DNA of 64,000 bases. Origin: Rhodococcus sp. PAMC28707 (GTDB lineage: Bacteria; Actinomycetota; Actinomycetes; Mycobacteriales; Mycobacteriaceae). The notes below the pieces were generated by a model, which searched no databases, was not told where the DNA came from, and saw nothing but the letters and a program-made list of their open reading frames with translations. A program made the translations under genes and the position numbers. Of this stretch, positions 17,924 to 26,963 are shown in pieces (within the stretch, counting starts at the first letter, position 1; each line of letters opens with the position of its first letter). The stretch is from positions 1,054,001 to 1,118,000 of the forward strand of contig NZ_CP039253.1 of assembly GCF_004795915.1 (NCBI RefSeq). Direction: 5' to 3'.

Positions 17924-18018
17924 ATTCTGACACTGGGCCGCGGAGGCATCGAGCGCACCCTGGTTCTCGAACGAAGCACGGCGGCCACTACCGAAAATTC
18001 ACGGCGCAATCTCGACGT

Positions 18019-18720
18019 TCACCGCCGCTGCGTCACTCGGCCGGCCAGTTCGGCGACACTGGTATTCCAGTCCTGCGAGAGCCTGCTGAGTAGGTCGAAC
18101 GCCTGGACCGCGTCGATGCCGTATCTTTCCATGATCATGCCCTTGGCCTGGCCGATAAGGTCACGCGAGGCCAGCGCGGACTGCATCTGATCCTCGTGTT
18201 GAGCAGCGATCAAAGCAACGGCAGCTTGAGTGGCCAACAACAAGCCGAGTTCCTCGCTTGCAGAATCGAACCCGTTGGCCCTCTCGGAGTACAGATTGAG
18301 GGCTCCCAAATTGTCACGTCCGGTGTAGAGCTGAAATGCCAGCATCGAACGCACACCCATTTCCCACGCCTCAGAAGCGAACTGCGGCCAACGATGTTCC
18401 GATCTCATGTCTTCGACATGGACCGTCCGCTGCTCCCACACGGCGTCCAGGCATGGCCCCTGTCCACATTGCTGTTGCAGGGAGTCGAGTCGACGCGGTA
18501 ACTCACCCGTCGCGGCCCTCGACTCGACCGTGAGGCGTCCGGTGACCAGAGTAATTCCAGCGTGATCAGTACCTGGGACCATCCCGACTGCCATGGTGGT
18601 GATCGAGACCAGCGTGTCTTCGATACTCGCGTAGTTCTGCTGCAAGACACGCGCCATCTCCGACATCCCTCGACTCAGCGCTCCGTCGAGCGCCCGCTGA
18701 TCGGATGACTCCAAACTCAT
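18019..18720 (-). CDS. GAF-ANTAR domain regulator
   Basis: 233 residues: GAF sensor domain (about 25-165) and C-terminal ANTAR domain (about 170-230; SRDLIGQAKGMIMERYGIDAVQAFDLL). ANTAR domains bind paired RNA hairpins and prevent termination. ATG 18720 was chosen because gggtgggg lies just before it; the open frame extends 23 codons further. It sits upstream of the RsbQ/RsbP-like pair on the same strand, 95 bases away, so it may belong to the same signalling group. Ligand and RNA targets are unknown. Confidence 0.88.
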   Translation of the reverse strand: MSLESSDQRALDGALSRGMSEMARVLQQNYASIEDTLVSITTMAVGMVPGTDHAGITLVTGRLTVESRAATGELPRRLDSLQQQCGQGPCLDAVWEQRTVHVEDMRSEHRWPQFASEAWEMGVRSMLAFQLYTGRDNLGALNLYSERANGFDSASEELGLLLATQAAVALIAAQHEDQMQSALASRDLIGQAKGMIMERYGIDAVQAFDLLSRLSQDWNTSVAELAGRVTQRR

Positions 18721-18845
18721 CGTCCCCACCCATCGCCTGAACTTGCCCTGAGCCGCCTGGCGTTTGTCCGACCCTACTTCGCAATCCACCCCGATCCGGT
18801 CGACTCGGCAATCACGAGTGGTTGAAAGAAGCTTTTCGGCCGTCC

Positions 18846-19637
18846 TCAGTCATGCCAACCGACAGCGTCGAACGGAGCATTCGTCGTGATTCGGCCGACG
18901 ATGCCCGCATGCGCGAAGTCCTTCGCCGTAGACACTGCTTCGAGGACACTCGCGCCTTTGGCAAGCTCAGCGGTAATGGCGGCCGCGAAGACGCATCCCG
19001 CACCGGATACTCGCTCGTTTCCGATCTTCGGCGCCCGAAAGAAGGTGATGTCCTGCCCGTCGTAGAGCACGTCCACAGCGTCGTCACCGGGCAGGCCGGT
19101 ACCACCTTTGACGACGACATACCGAGGCCCTAGGTCGGCAATTCTCTTTGCCGCCTCGGCTAGGTCTTCGGCAGTCTCGACAGCATCCATCCCGGCGAGT
19201 GTTCGGGCTTCGAACAGGTTGGGAGTAACGACAGTGGCCAGCGGCAGTATGTCGGTACGCAGCGCGGTGTCCGTGTCCAGGGCAGCACCCGGTTCCTGAC
19301 CCTTGCAGATCAGAACCGGATCTACGACGACGTGACGCCAAGGCTGTCTGCTGAGGGACTTCGCGACGGTGGCAACGGTCTCCGGTGTGCCCAGCATGCC
19401 GATCTTGACGACGTCGAGGTCGTGTGCGGCGGTTGCTGCTTCGATCTGATCGGCAATGACCGAGCCTGCAATCGGAACGAATCGGTGCCCCCAACCCGAC
19501 GCGGGATCGAACGACACGATGCAGGTAATGGTCCCGACGCCGTAAACACCGAGCTTTTCGAAAGTTTTGAGATCGGCCTGCAGCCCGGCGCCACCCGTGG
19601 CCTCAGACCCTGCGATGACAAATGCGCGTGTCGACAT
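18846..19637 (-). CDS. ThiD/PdxK-family kinase (hydroxymethylpyrimidine or pyridoxal kinase)
   Basis: 263-residue ribokinase-fold kinase. The N-terminus FVIAGSEATGGAGLQADLKTF and the C-terminal SGAGCVFAAAITAELAKGA are typical. GAGC with Cys in the anion hole, and the AITAELAKG stretch, resemble the ThiD-like pyridoxal kinase of Gram-positives (PdxK) more than GTGC of thiamin ThiD. It is therefore either vitamin B6 salvage or HMP(P) phosphorylation. ATG 19637 follows an aaagaaagag ribosome site. No thiamin gene is adjacent. Confidence 0.82.
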   Translation of the reverse strand: MSTRAFVIAGSEATGGAGLQADLKTFEKLGVYGVGTITCIVSFDPASGWGHRFVPIAGSVIADQIEAATAAHDLDVVKIGMLGTPETVATVAKSLSRQPWRHVVVDPVLICKGQEPGAALDTDTALRTDILPLATVVTPNLFEARTLAGMDAVETAEDLAEAAKRIADLGPRYVVVKGGTGLPGDDAVDVLYDGQDITFFRAPKIGNERVSGAGCVFAAAITAELAKGASVLEAVSTAKDFAHAGIVGRITTNAPFDAVGWHD

Positions 19638-19696
19638 GTATCTCTTTCTTTCGTGACCGAATTCTTCACCAGCGTATTTGCTGCCACCGGAGGAGA

Positions 19697-21004
19697 TCAA
19701 CGCTGGGCGGTGATCGCGGTGGTTGCCGCGACGATGCGTGTTCGAGCGGCCTCGATATCGATCGGGTCGCTGTCACTGCCGCTGTAGGCGCGGTTGAGGG
19801 CCGCCAACTGACGCAGAATCGTCTCTCGGATGTCGGAATGCACTGTGGTGGTCCCGATTCGCTGACCCAACTCCGCAGTTGCAATCACTGCAAGCGGATT
19901 ACCGAGACTGTAGTGGCGCATGGCGTCGAAGACTTGGTCGATCAGATCCGTCGCTGTCGAGCGAGTCACGGTGGCTCGATAGTTCCCCGCGCCGTCGACG
20001 CGTCCTAGAAGGGGTGTTGGCCGCGTGCTGAGCGGAACCAGTCCAACGGCGAGTTCGGCTAGCGCGTTCCGGGCAGTGTAAGGATCGTTGGTGCTCGGCG
20101 ACATTGCCCGCACCGCCATCTCCGTAAGCTGCTGTACCGCGAACTGGATGTCTTGATTCGGGGTTCGGGTGTCCCCCAGGTTCACTGCTGCCCTGACCGC
20201 ATCTTCGGTATCCGAATCCGTGCCACGACTCATCACAGCGATAGGCTCGCCCGCGATCAGGTGGTCGCCCGGTCCGATCCGCAGTTCGATGACGCAATCA
20301 CCGTTGCAGGCCGCTGAGAGCAATGCCTGTTCGTCGACGCCGACCACGAAACCCGAGGACTGCGCCAGCACGTTCACCGAAGGCTCGGGCAGAGAACGTG
20401 CGGCGACCGCGTCCTCGGGCAAGGCCTGCGGATACAACGAATCGACCACCGCAACCAACTCACCGCGAACCCGTGCGGAGAGTGTGGAGACCTGAATCGA
20501 ATTCGCGATATGGTGAATGAAATACACCAATACCGCGACGTCGAGTACCGCCAGTAGGACTGCGACATTGACGGCGATATCGGGAACAAAGGAAACCCCG
20601 TCGTTCGATTCGGAACGGATCGAACGCAACACCATCAACGCGTATAGGAAAGTCGCTCCGAAAATTCCGAGTACGAACTGATTCCCTCTGTCGGACATGA
20701 AATTTCGCACGAGCCGCGGACCATAGGTTGAGCTTGCGGTCGCAAGTACCGAGATGGTGATGGAAAATGATGTCGCAGCCACCGCCAGCATCGAGCCACC
20801 GATGGCACCGAGGATGTCCCGGCTTCCGCTGGCTCCGACCCGGTAGAGCAGAAAACCCCAGGCTCCGAAATCTGTACCGTCGAGACGACGGTCGAGCGTG
20901 ATCAGAAGTTGCGCCAGAACAATAGCCACGATACCGAGGAGCGTGGGAAGAAACCAGAACGATTCGCGTGCCCGGAGGAGCCGGACACGTAGAGCGCTCA
21001 CCAC
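19697..21004 (-). CDS. DUF2254 membrane protein
   Basis: 435 residues with four N-terminal membrane helices (about 15-37, 60-83, 108-128, 142-165), matching DUF2254, followed by a large soluble C-terminal part that includes LAQSSGFVVGVDEQAL and STNDPYTARNALAELA. GTG start 21004. Molecular function is not known. It lies between the kinase and the potassium-channel genes on the same strand. Confidence 0.85.
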   Translation of the reverse strand: MVSALRVRLLRARESFWFLPTLLGIVAIVLAQLLITLDRRLDGTDFGAWGFLLYRVGASGSRDILGAIGGSMLAVAATSFSITISVLATASSTYGPRLVRNFMSDRGNQFVLGIFGATFLYALMVLRSIRSESNDGVSFVPDIAVNVAVLLAVLDVAVLVYFIHHIANSIQVSTLSARVRGELVAVVDSLYPQALPEDAVAARSLPEPSVNVLAQSSGFVVGVDEQALLSAACNGDCVIELRIGPGDHLIAGEPIAVMSRGTDSDTEDAVRAAVNLGDTRTPNQDIQFAVQQLTEMAVRAMSPSTNDPYTARNALAELAVGLVPLSTRPTPLLGRVDGAGNYRATVTRSTATDLIDQVFDAMRHYSLGNPLAVIATAELGQRIGTTTVHSDIRETILRQLAALNRAYSGSDSDPIDIEAARTRIVAATTAITAQR

Positions 21005-21097
21005 GGACTCTCACCGGGAAAACTAGTTGTACTCATCCGCGACTCCTTCGATCCACGACACCTCTACTGGACTGGTCCACAGTATGTCGGCGCGCTT

Positions 21098-21763
21098 TCA
21101 GAGCAACTCACTGAATCGCTCGATGTCGCGGACCTTGCCCGAGACGATGATGGTGTCGCCCGCGGCGACGATCGTGTCAGCGGCAGCGTAGGTGAAACCC
21201 TCGCCCTGCCGTTTGATCGCCACCACTGTCACCTTGTGTTTGGTACGAACAGCACTGTCACCCAATTGAATTCCGATGACGAATTTCGGTGGCGAGGTCT
21301 TGGCCATGGCAAATTCGTCGTCGAACTCGATGTAGTCCATCATTCGTCCACGAACGAGGTGCGCTACCCGCTTGCCCATGTCGTGTTCGGGTCGAACCAC
21401 GTGGTGGACACCGATCTGCGTCAAGATCTTTGCGTGCGCGTTGGTGGTGGCTTTGGCCCAGATGTTGGTGACCGACAAATTGATCAGGGCCGACGCGGTG
21501 AGCAGACTCGCTTCGAGTTTCGAACCGATGGCCACGACCGCGCGGTCGAACTCGTGCACCGAGAGCTGCCGGAGAGCCTGCTCGTCGGTGGTGTCGGCAA
21601 CGGCTGCGTGAGTCAGGCGATCCGACATCCGCTGTACGAGTGTTTCGTCGGAGTCGATTCCGAGGACTTCGGTACCTTGCGACATGAGCTCGAGTGCAAG
21701 GGAATTGCCGAATCGACCGAGCCCGAGGACGACGACCACGTTGGAGGAAGGTTTCTTAACCAA
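21098..21763 (-). CDS. ktrA: KtrA-type potassium channel regulatory subunit (TrkA-N/TrkA-C)
   Basis: Cytoplasmic RCK ring protein gating the KtrB pore. Residues 9-130 form the Rossmann RCK-N domain with GLGRFGNSLA and an acidic ribose-binding Asp (GIDSD); residues ~145-220 form the TrkA-C domain. TTG 21763 is the preferred start: gaaagg lies seven bases before it, homology begins there, and it overlaps the ktrB stop by eight bases. The frame is open for 20 more codons. Binding of ATP/ADP or NAD is family knowledge. Confidence 0.9.
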   Translation of the reverse strand: MVKKPSSNVVVVLGLGRFGNSLALELMSQGTEVLGIDSDETLVQRMSDRLTHAAVADTTDEQALRQLSVHEFDRAVVAIGSKLEASLLTASALINLSVTNIWAKATTNAHAKILTQIGVHHVVRPEHDMGKRVAHLVRGRMMDYIEFDDEFAMAKTSPPKFVIGIQLGDSAVRTKHKVTVVAIKRQGEGFTYAAADTIVAAGDTIIVSGKVRDIERFSELL

Positions 21764-23141
21764 TGAACGGCCTTTCTTCGGGGAGAGTGTAGCGGCGCCC
21801 ACGATCACGCGCTGCAAGTGCACTGACCAAGGTGATCGATCCGATACGGCCGACGTACATGAGCAGAATCAGGATCAACTGCCCCCAAGGCGGAAGCTGG
21901 CCGGTGATCCCGGTCGACAGTCCGACAGTCGCCGAAGCCGAGACGACCTCGAACAACAGCGCGTCGAGGCCGAAAGGTGTGCCTGCCAAGAGGACCACGG
22001 TCGGAACCACCACCAATGCGATACCGAACAATGCGACGGTCAAGGCCTGCCGCTGCACCCGTGTATTGATCTGTCGATCGAAGGCCGTCACTGTCCGATC
22101 TCCACGGATTTCGGCGATGATGACGAACAACAGCACTGCGAACGTCGTGACCTTGATTCCGCCGGCCGTGCCGCCGCTTCCGCCGCCGATGAACATCAGC
22201 ACATCGGTGACAAGGAGAGTCGCCTGGTCGGCCTCTGCCCAGTCGATGCTGTTCAAGCCCGCAGATCTCGACATGATTCCTTGGAAACTGCCGACCAGTA
22301 CTTTGTCAGCGACTCCGAAGGGCGCGAGGGTCCGAGACCATTCGAGTACCAGTACCAGCGCGGGTCCGACAATCAGAAGCACTCCGGTGACCGACAGTGT
22401 CAGTCGAGAATGCAGGGACCAACGACGCGGCAATTGTGACGGGCGGCGACGAATCTGCCGGATCACCTCGAAGAGCACCGGGAAGCCCAGTCCTCCCAGC
22501 ACGACGGCGACTATCAGGGGTATACAAATCCAAGGGTCGGTGGCGAAGCCGATGATATTGCCCTCGAAGAGGACGAACCCAGCATTGTTGAACGACGATA
22601 TCGAATGAAAAACGCCCAACCACACCGCACGAAGCGGTGGTTCGTCGTATCCCGACCAGAAACGTAGTCCGAGACATACGGCTATGACGGCTTCGATGAC
22701 GAAGCTGGTGCGTACGACTCCGGTCACGACACTGCGGATGTCGGTCAGTCCCGTAGCGCGCAATTCCACGGCCGTGTTGAGCCGACTCCGCAGACCGATT
22801 CGATCGGCGAGAATCAACCCCACCAACGAGGCCATGGTCATGATGCCGAGCCCGCCCAGTTGGATCAGCGCCAGAATGATGCCTTGCCCGAAACCCGACC
22901 ACTGCGTCGGTGTGTCCACTACGACGAGACCGGTAAGGCACATCGCCGACGTCGCGGTGAACAATGCCTGCAGTGGACTTGCGCCCGATCCTGGCTGACT
23001 GGCCCAAGGGATGCTGAGAAGACCCGTCCCGACCGCGATAGCAACCGCAAATCCCAGTGAAACGAAACGAACCGGAGTCAACTTCGCGGCGTCTACGAAC
23101 CATCGACGCTTCTCAGGGGGGTCGTCGGCGGGGGGCGTCAC
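21756..23141 (-). CDS. ktrB: KtrB-type potassium uptake membrane subunit (TrkH family)
   Basis: 461-residue polytopic protein of the TrkH/KtrB superfamily with four repeated helix-pore-helix units; TSAMCLTGLVVVDT (first pore loop), SISSFNNAGF (second), RSAGLNS (third) and SATVGLSTG (fourth) contain the selectivity glycines. It imports K+ driven by Na+ or membrane potential. GTG start 23141. First gene of the ktrB-ktrA pair. Confidence 0.92.
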   Translation of the reverse strand: MTPPADDPPEKRRWFVDAAKLTPVRFVSLGFAVAIAVGTGLLSIPWASQPGSGASPLQALFTATSAMCLTGLVVVDTPTQWSGFGQGIILALIQLGGLGIMTMASLVGLILADRIGLRSRLNTAVELRATGLTDIRSVVTGVVRTSFVIEAVIAVCLGLRFWSGYDEPPLRAVWLGVFHSISSFNNAGFVLFEGNIIGFATDPWICIPLIVAVVLGGLGFPVLFEVIRQIRRRPSQLPRRWSLHSRLTLSVTGVLLIVGPALVLVLEWSRTLAPFGVADKVLVGSFQGIMSRSAGLNSIDWAEADQATLLVTDVLMFIGGGSGGTAGGIKVTTFAVLLFVIIAEIRGDRTVTAFDRQINTRVQRQALTVALFGIALVVVPTVVLLAGTPFGLDALLFEVVSASATVGLSTGITGQLPPWGQLILILLMYVGRIGSITLVSALAARDRGRRYTLPEERPFIG

Positions 23142-23227
23142 GCACTAGAGCCTAACCACGCCGTCGGGACTCTCGACCGCAACGAGGGCCAACGATGTCC
23201 GTCGACCTTCACTTGCCCTGCCGAGAG

Positions 23228-24379
23228 TCACACCACGACAGCGCGCTGCGGCACTCCCGAATATTCGCTGAGCGGACGGATCAGTGCATTCGATGCGCCT
23301 TGTTCGATGATGTGGGCGGTCCACCCCGTGATCCGGCTCATCACGAAAATCGGTGTGAAGACGTCGATGTCGAAGCCCATCAGGTAGTAGGCAGGGCCAG
23401 TCGGGAAGTCGAGGTTGGGCTTGATTCCGGTTGCGTCGCCCATCGTCTTCTCGAGGACGTCGTACATGCGGACCCACTTCTCGCCACCGGTGACAGCAGC
23501 TACATCGCGGAACGCCGCATTCATCGTCGGGACGCGGGAGTCACCGTGCTTGTAGACACGGTGGCCGAATCCCATGACCTTGTCCTTCGCGGCGAGCTTG
23601 TTCTTCAGCCACGCTTCCGCGAGATCCGGGTCGTCGATCTCGAGCATGTCTCGCATGACAGCCTCGTTCGCGCCACCGTGCAACGGCCCCTTCAACGCTC
23701 CGATGGCAGCGGTCACGGCACTGTAGATGTCCGACAGTGTCGAGGTGACGACCCTGGCTGCGAACGTGGACGCGTTGAAGCTGTGTTCCGCGTACAGAAT
23801 CAGCGAGACTTCGAACGCTTTCACTATCTCCGGCTCAGGAACCTTCCCGAAACACATGTTCAGAAAGTTCTCGGCGAATCCGAGATGTGAGTGCGGTGCA
23901 ATCGGATCGAGGCCGTGGCGCCTGCGATGATCGGCAGCCACGATCGTCGGCAGTACCGCGGTCATCCGCAATGCCTTTTGAAGGTTGGCCAGCGGACTGC
24001 TGTCGTCCTCGGCTGGATCCTCGGCACCGAGGTAGCTGATCGCTGTGCGGACGACATCCATCGGATGGCAGTTGTCGGGCATCTTCGTCACCAGGGACAA
24101 CAGAGACCGGTCCGCCCGGCGCAGCGCTCGTTCACGTTGGGTGAACGACTCGAGTTGCTGCACCGAGGGGATCTCTCCGTTCCACAACAGGTAAGCCACC
24201 TGTTCGAAACTGCAGTGCGCGGCCAGATCCTGAACGGCGTATCCGCGGTAGGTCAGCGAATTCGTCTCGGGCACAACCTTGGAGATCGCTGTGGTGTCGA
24301 CGACGACACCGGCAAGACCCTTGTAGATCGCTGTGGGCAGGCCGGAGGCCGGTCGGGAATCAGGAATCGAATCGGTCAT
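23228..24379 (-). CDS. prpC: 2-methylcitrate synthase
   Basis: Condenses propionyl-CoA with oxaloacetate in the methylcitrate cycle. 383 residues of the citrate synthase fold; active-site residues are in LHGGANEAV and FGHRVYKHGDSR, with the catalytic Asp in NLDFPTGPAYY. Last gene of prpDBC, overlapping prpB by four bases. Context rather than residues separates it from ordinary citrate synthase. Confidence 0.94.
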   Translation of the reverse strand: MTDSIPDSRPASGLPTAIYKGLAGVVVDTTAISKVVPETNSLTYRGYAVQDLAAHCSFEQVAYLLWNGEIPSVQQLESFTQRERALRRADRSLLSLVTKMPDNCHPMDVVRTAISYLGAEDPAEDDSSPLANLQKALRMTAVLPTIVAADHRRRHGLDPIAPHSHLGFAENFLNMCFGKVPEPEIVKAFEVSLILYAEHSFNASTFAARVVTSTLSDIYSAVTAAIGALKGPLHGGANEAVMRDMLEIDDPDLAEAWLKNKLAAKDKVMGFGHRVYKHGDSRVPTMNAAFRDVAAVTGGEKWVRMYDVLEKTMGDATGIKPNLDFPTGPAYYLMGFDIDVFTPIFVMSRITGWTAHIIEQGASNALIRPLSEYSGVPQRAVVV

Positions 24380-25290
24380 GATTGCGCTCCCAGGCTGAAG
24401 TTGAAGATACCGGTGTCGAACTCGTTGTACTTCTCGTATTCGAGCAGCTCGTACAGTCGCGACCGCGTCTGCATTTGGTCGAGCAAGGCTTCCTGAGTAC
24501 CTTTCGCGTGGATCTCTCGCAGACCGGACTCGATCGCACCCATGGCAAGCCGCAGGATGGTGACCGGGTAGATCACGGCGTTGTAACCGATATCTTGCAA
24601 CGTCTGCGCCGGAATCAGATTCGACTTCCCGAACTCGGTCATGTTCGCGAGCAGCGGCGTCTGCACGGCTGCCCGGAAGTTGGTGAAGTCTTCCTCGGTG
24701 TGCAGAGCCTCGGTGAAGATCAAGTCGGCACCGGCGTCGGCATATGCTTTCGCGCGCTCGATCGCGGCATCGATGCCATCGATTCCCGCGGCATCGGTCC
24801 GAGCACAGATTACAAAATTTGGGTCACGACGAGCGGCGACGGCTGCACGAAGTCGTCGCACCATCTCCTCGGTCGGGATGATCGACTTACCGTCGAGGTG
24901 CCCACATCTCTTCGGGTTGACCTGGTCTTCGAGGTGAAGACCGGCGACGCCTGCGTCCTCGGCCGCTAGGACCGTGCGTGCCGCGGACATCGGCTCACCG
25001 AATCCGGTGTCGGCGTCGATGAAGACCGGAAGATCGGTGACGCCGGCAATCTGCGCACTGTGCGAAACAACCTCTGTCAAGGTGGTGAGCCCGATATCCG
25101 GCAGACCGAGTCCGGCCGAGAACGCGCCGCCCGATATGTACACACCCTCGAAACCGATTTCTTGAATCAGTTTGGCGGTCAACGGGTTGATCGCGCCGGG
25201 GAGCCGGGTGATCTTGTCCGATATCAGGCTCGCCCGGAAAGCGACGCGTTTGTCGACCGCCGGTGTCGACGCTGCGATCAAGCCCGCCAT
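24376..25290 (-). CDS. prpB: 2-methylisocitrate lyase
   Basis: Cleaves 2-methylisocitrate to pyruvate and succinate. 304 residues of the isocitrate lyase superfamily; active-site Cys lies in PKRCGHLDG, and metal-site residues in FIDADTGFGE and HLEDQV. Starts at ATG 25290, with TGATG overlap of the prpD stop, and overlaps prpC downstream. Confidence 0.95.
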   Translation of the reverse strand: MAGLIAASTPAVDKRVAFRASLISDKITRLPGAINPLTAKLIQEIGFEGVYISGGAFSAGLGLPDIGLTTLTEVVSHSAQIAGVTDLPVFIDADTGFGEPMSAARTVLAAEDAGVAGLHLEDQVNPKRCGHLDGKSIIPTEEMVRRLRAAVAARRDPNFVICARTDAAGIDGIDAAIERAKAYADAGADLIFTEALHTEEDFTNFRAAVQTPLLANMTEFGKSNLIPAQTLQDIGYNAVIYPVTILRLAMGAIESGLREIHAKGTQEALLDQMQTRSRLYELLEYEKYNEFDTGIFNFSLGAQS

Positions 25291-26792
25291 CAGAAGATCC
25301 CCTTCGGGGTTTTCGGTGCTCGCGAGAGGACATCGTCGGTGACGGTGAAGGTCAGCTGGTCGAGTTCTCCGGCAGCGAGATTCGGTGTGTTTTCAACAGC
25401 AGCAAGAAAGCGGTCTTGCTCGGCCGGCTCGATGACTCCGTCGGCGAGAGTCCGGAACTTGGCGATGTACTGCTCGCGAGCAAACGGCCGCGCTCCCAAC
25501 GGATGTGCGTCGGCGACGGCGAGTTCGTCGGTGATCACAGTGCCATCCTTCAAAGTGATCTCGGCACGCGCTCCGAAGGCCTTCTCATCGGGGTCGGTCG
25601 AGTGATAACGACGTGTCCACTCCGGGTCCTCGGCCGTGGAGATCTTGTTCCACAGTGCAATCGTGTCAGGTCGTTGCGCACGCTCGGGGGCGTACGAATA
25701 CTCGTGGTGCCAATCTCCGTCCTCGAGCGCGACAGCGAAGATGTACATGACCGAGTGATCGAGAGTCTCGCGTGATGCCGTCGGATCGAACTTCTGCGGA
25801 TCGTTCGATCCCGTGCCGATGACGTAGTGCGTGTGGTGGCTGGTGTGCAGGACGATCTTCTCGATCTGTTCGAAATCGGAGATCTTCTCGCGCATCCGGC
25901 GCGCGAGGTCGATCGGCGCCTGACTCTGGTACTCGGCGGAATGCTCTTTGGTGTAACTGTCGAGGATCGCGCGCTTGGACTCGCCAGGTCCGGGCAGTGA
26001 CACATGGTATTCCGCGTCGGGCCCGCCGAGCAGCCAGGCGATGACGCCATCCTCGCCTTCCCAGATCGGCGACGGTGCACCTTCGCCGCGCAGGGCACGG
26101 TCGACTGCTTCGACTGCTACTTTGCCCGCGAGTGCTGGGGCATAGGCCTTCCAGCTCGAGATCTGCCCCTTGCGTGACTGGCGTGTAGCAGTGGTGGTGT
26201 GAAGTGCTTGGCCGATCGCCTGGTAGATGGTCTCGGTGTCGAGACCGAGCAGCGTTCCGATTCCGGCAGCCGCCGACGGCCCCAGATGGGCCACGTGGTC
26301 GATCTTGTGCTCGTGCAACGAGATTGCGCGTACCAGATCGATCTGAACTTCATAGCCGGTGGCGAGGCCGCGAATCAGATCGCGCCCGCTACGGCCCGCA
26401 TGCTGCGCGACAGCGAGGATCGGCGGAATGTTGTCGCCAGGGTGAGAGTATTCGGCAGCGAGGAAGGTGTCGTGGAAGTCGAGTTCACGCACTGCCACGC
26501 CGTTGGCCCACGCTGCCCACTCCGGCGAGTACTTTCCATCGACACCGAACACCGTCGCACCGGGGCTGTATGGATGCGACATCGCCTGTGCGCGGGCGCT
26601 CGTCACCGGGCGTCGCACCAGTGAGGCGGCCGCGACGGAGGCGTTGTCGATGATGCGGTTGACGATCATCTCGGAGGTGGAGGCGGGGACCTCGACCGCA
26701 TCGGTAGCTACCTCGGCGATCTTCCATGCGAGGTGACCGGACTGCGGAAAATCCTCGGCGGATCGATGGGTACGAACGAGATGAGTCTTCAC
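25290..26792 (-). CDS. prpD: 2-methylcitrate dehydratase
   Basis: Iron-sulfur-independent dehydratase of the MmgE/PrpD family, converting 2-methylcitrate to 2-methyl-cis-aconitate. 500 residues; family stretches include AARQ-type [21 protein letters not shown] and [23 protein letters not shown] 26792 follows ggaggatttt. First gene of the operon, divergent from the regulator gene, with TTGCAA-type boxes between them. Confidence 0.94.
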   Translation of the reverse strand: MKTHLVRTHRSAEDFPQSGHLAWKIAEVATDAVEVPASTSEMIVNRIIDNASVAAASLVRRPVTSARAQAMSHPYSPGATVFGVDGKYSPEWAAWANGVAVRELDFHDTFLAAEYSHPGDNIPPILAVAQHAGRSGRDLIRGLATGYEVQIDLVRAISLHEHKIDHVAHLGPSAAAGIGTLLGLDTETIYQAIGQALHTTTATRQSRKGQISSWKAYAPALAGKVAVEAVDRALRGEGAPSPIWEGEDGVIAWLLGGPDAEYHVSLPGPGESKRAILDSYTKEHSAEYQSQAPIDLARRMREKISDFEQIEKIVLHTSHHTHYVIGTGSNDPQKFDPTASRETLDHSVMYIFAVALEDGDWHHEYSYAPERAQRPDTIALWNKISTAEDPEWTRRYHSTDPDEKAFGARAEITLKDGTVITDELAVADAHPLGARPFAREQYIAKFRTLADGVIEPAEQDRFLAAVENTPNLAAGELDQLTFTVTDDVLSRAPKTPKGIF

Positions 26793-26825
26793 AAAATCCT
26801 CCGTGCTGGTGGTGACTACGCTTGA

Positions 26826-26917
26826 TTCGCAACCTTACGTACACGCTCGGAGCTGCAGAAGGTCTTGCAATTGCCTATTTTTGCGAGGCTTTTGTTGCAA
26901 ATCAGCGAATCTTGCGA
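26826..26917. promoter_or_regulatory. Cluster of TTGCAA/TTGCGA boxes between prpD and prpR
   Basis: Between the divergent genes lie ttgcaa at 26865-26870 and 26895-26900, ttgcga at 26881-26886 and 26912-26917, and the reverse form ttcgcaa at 26826-26832. Mycobacterial PrpR and corynebacterial RamB recognise TTTGCAAA-like sequences, so these are plausible binding sites for the adjacent regulator. Confidence 0.6.
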
Positions 26918-26963
26918 ATGCGGTCCGAGTACAGTGTGCTCTCGTCGAGAGGAAGTGATCGAG

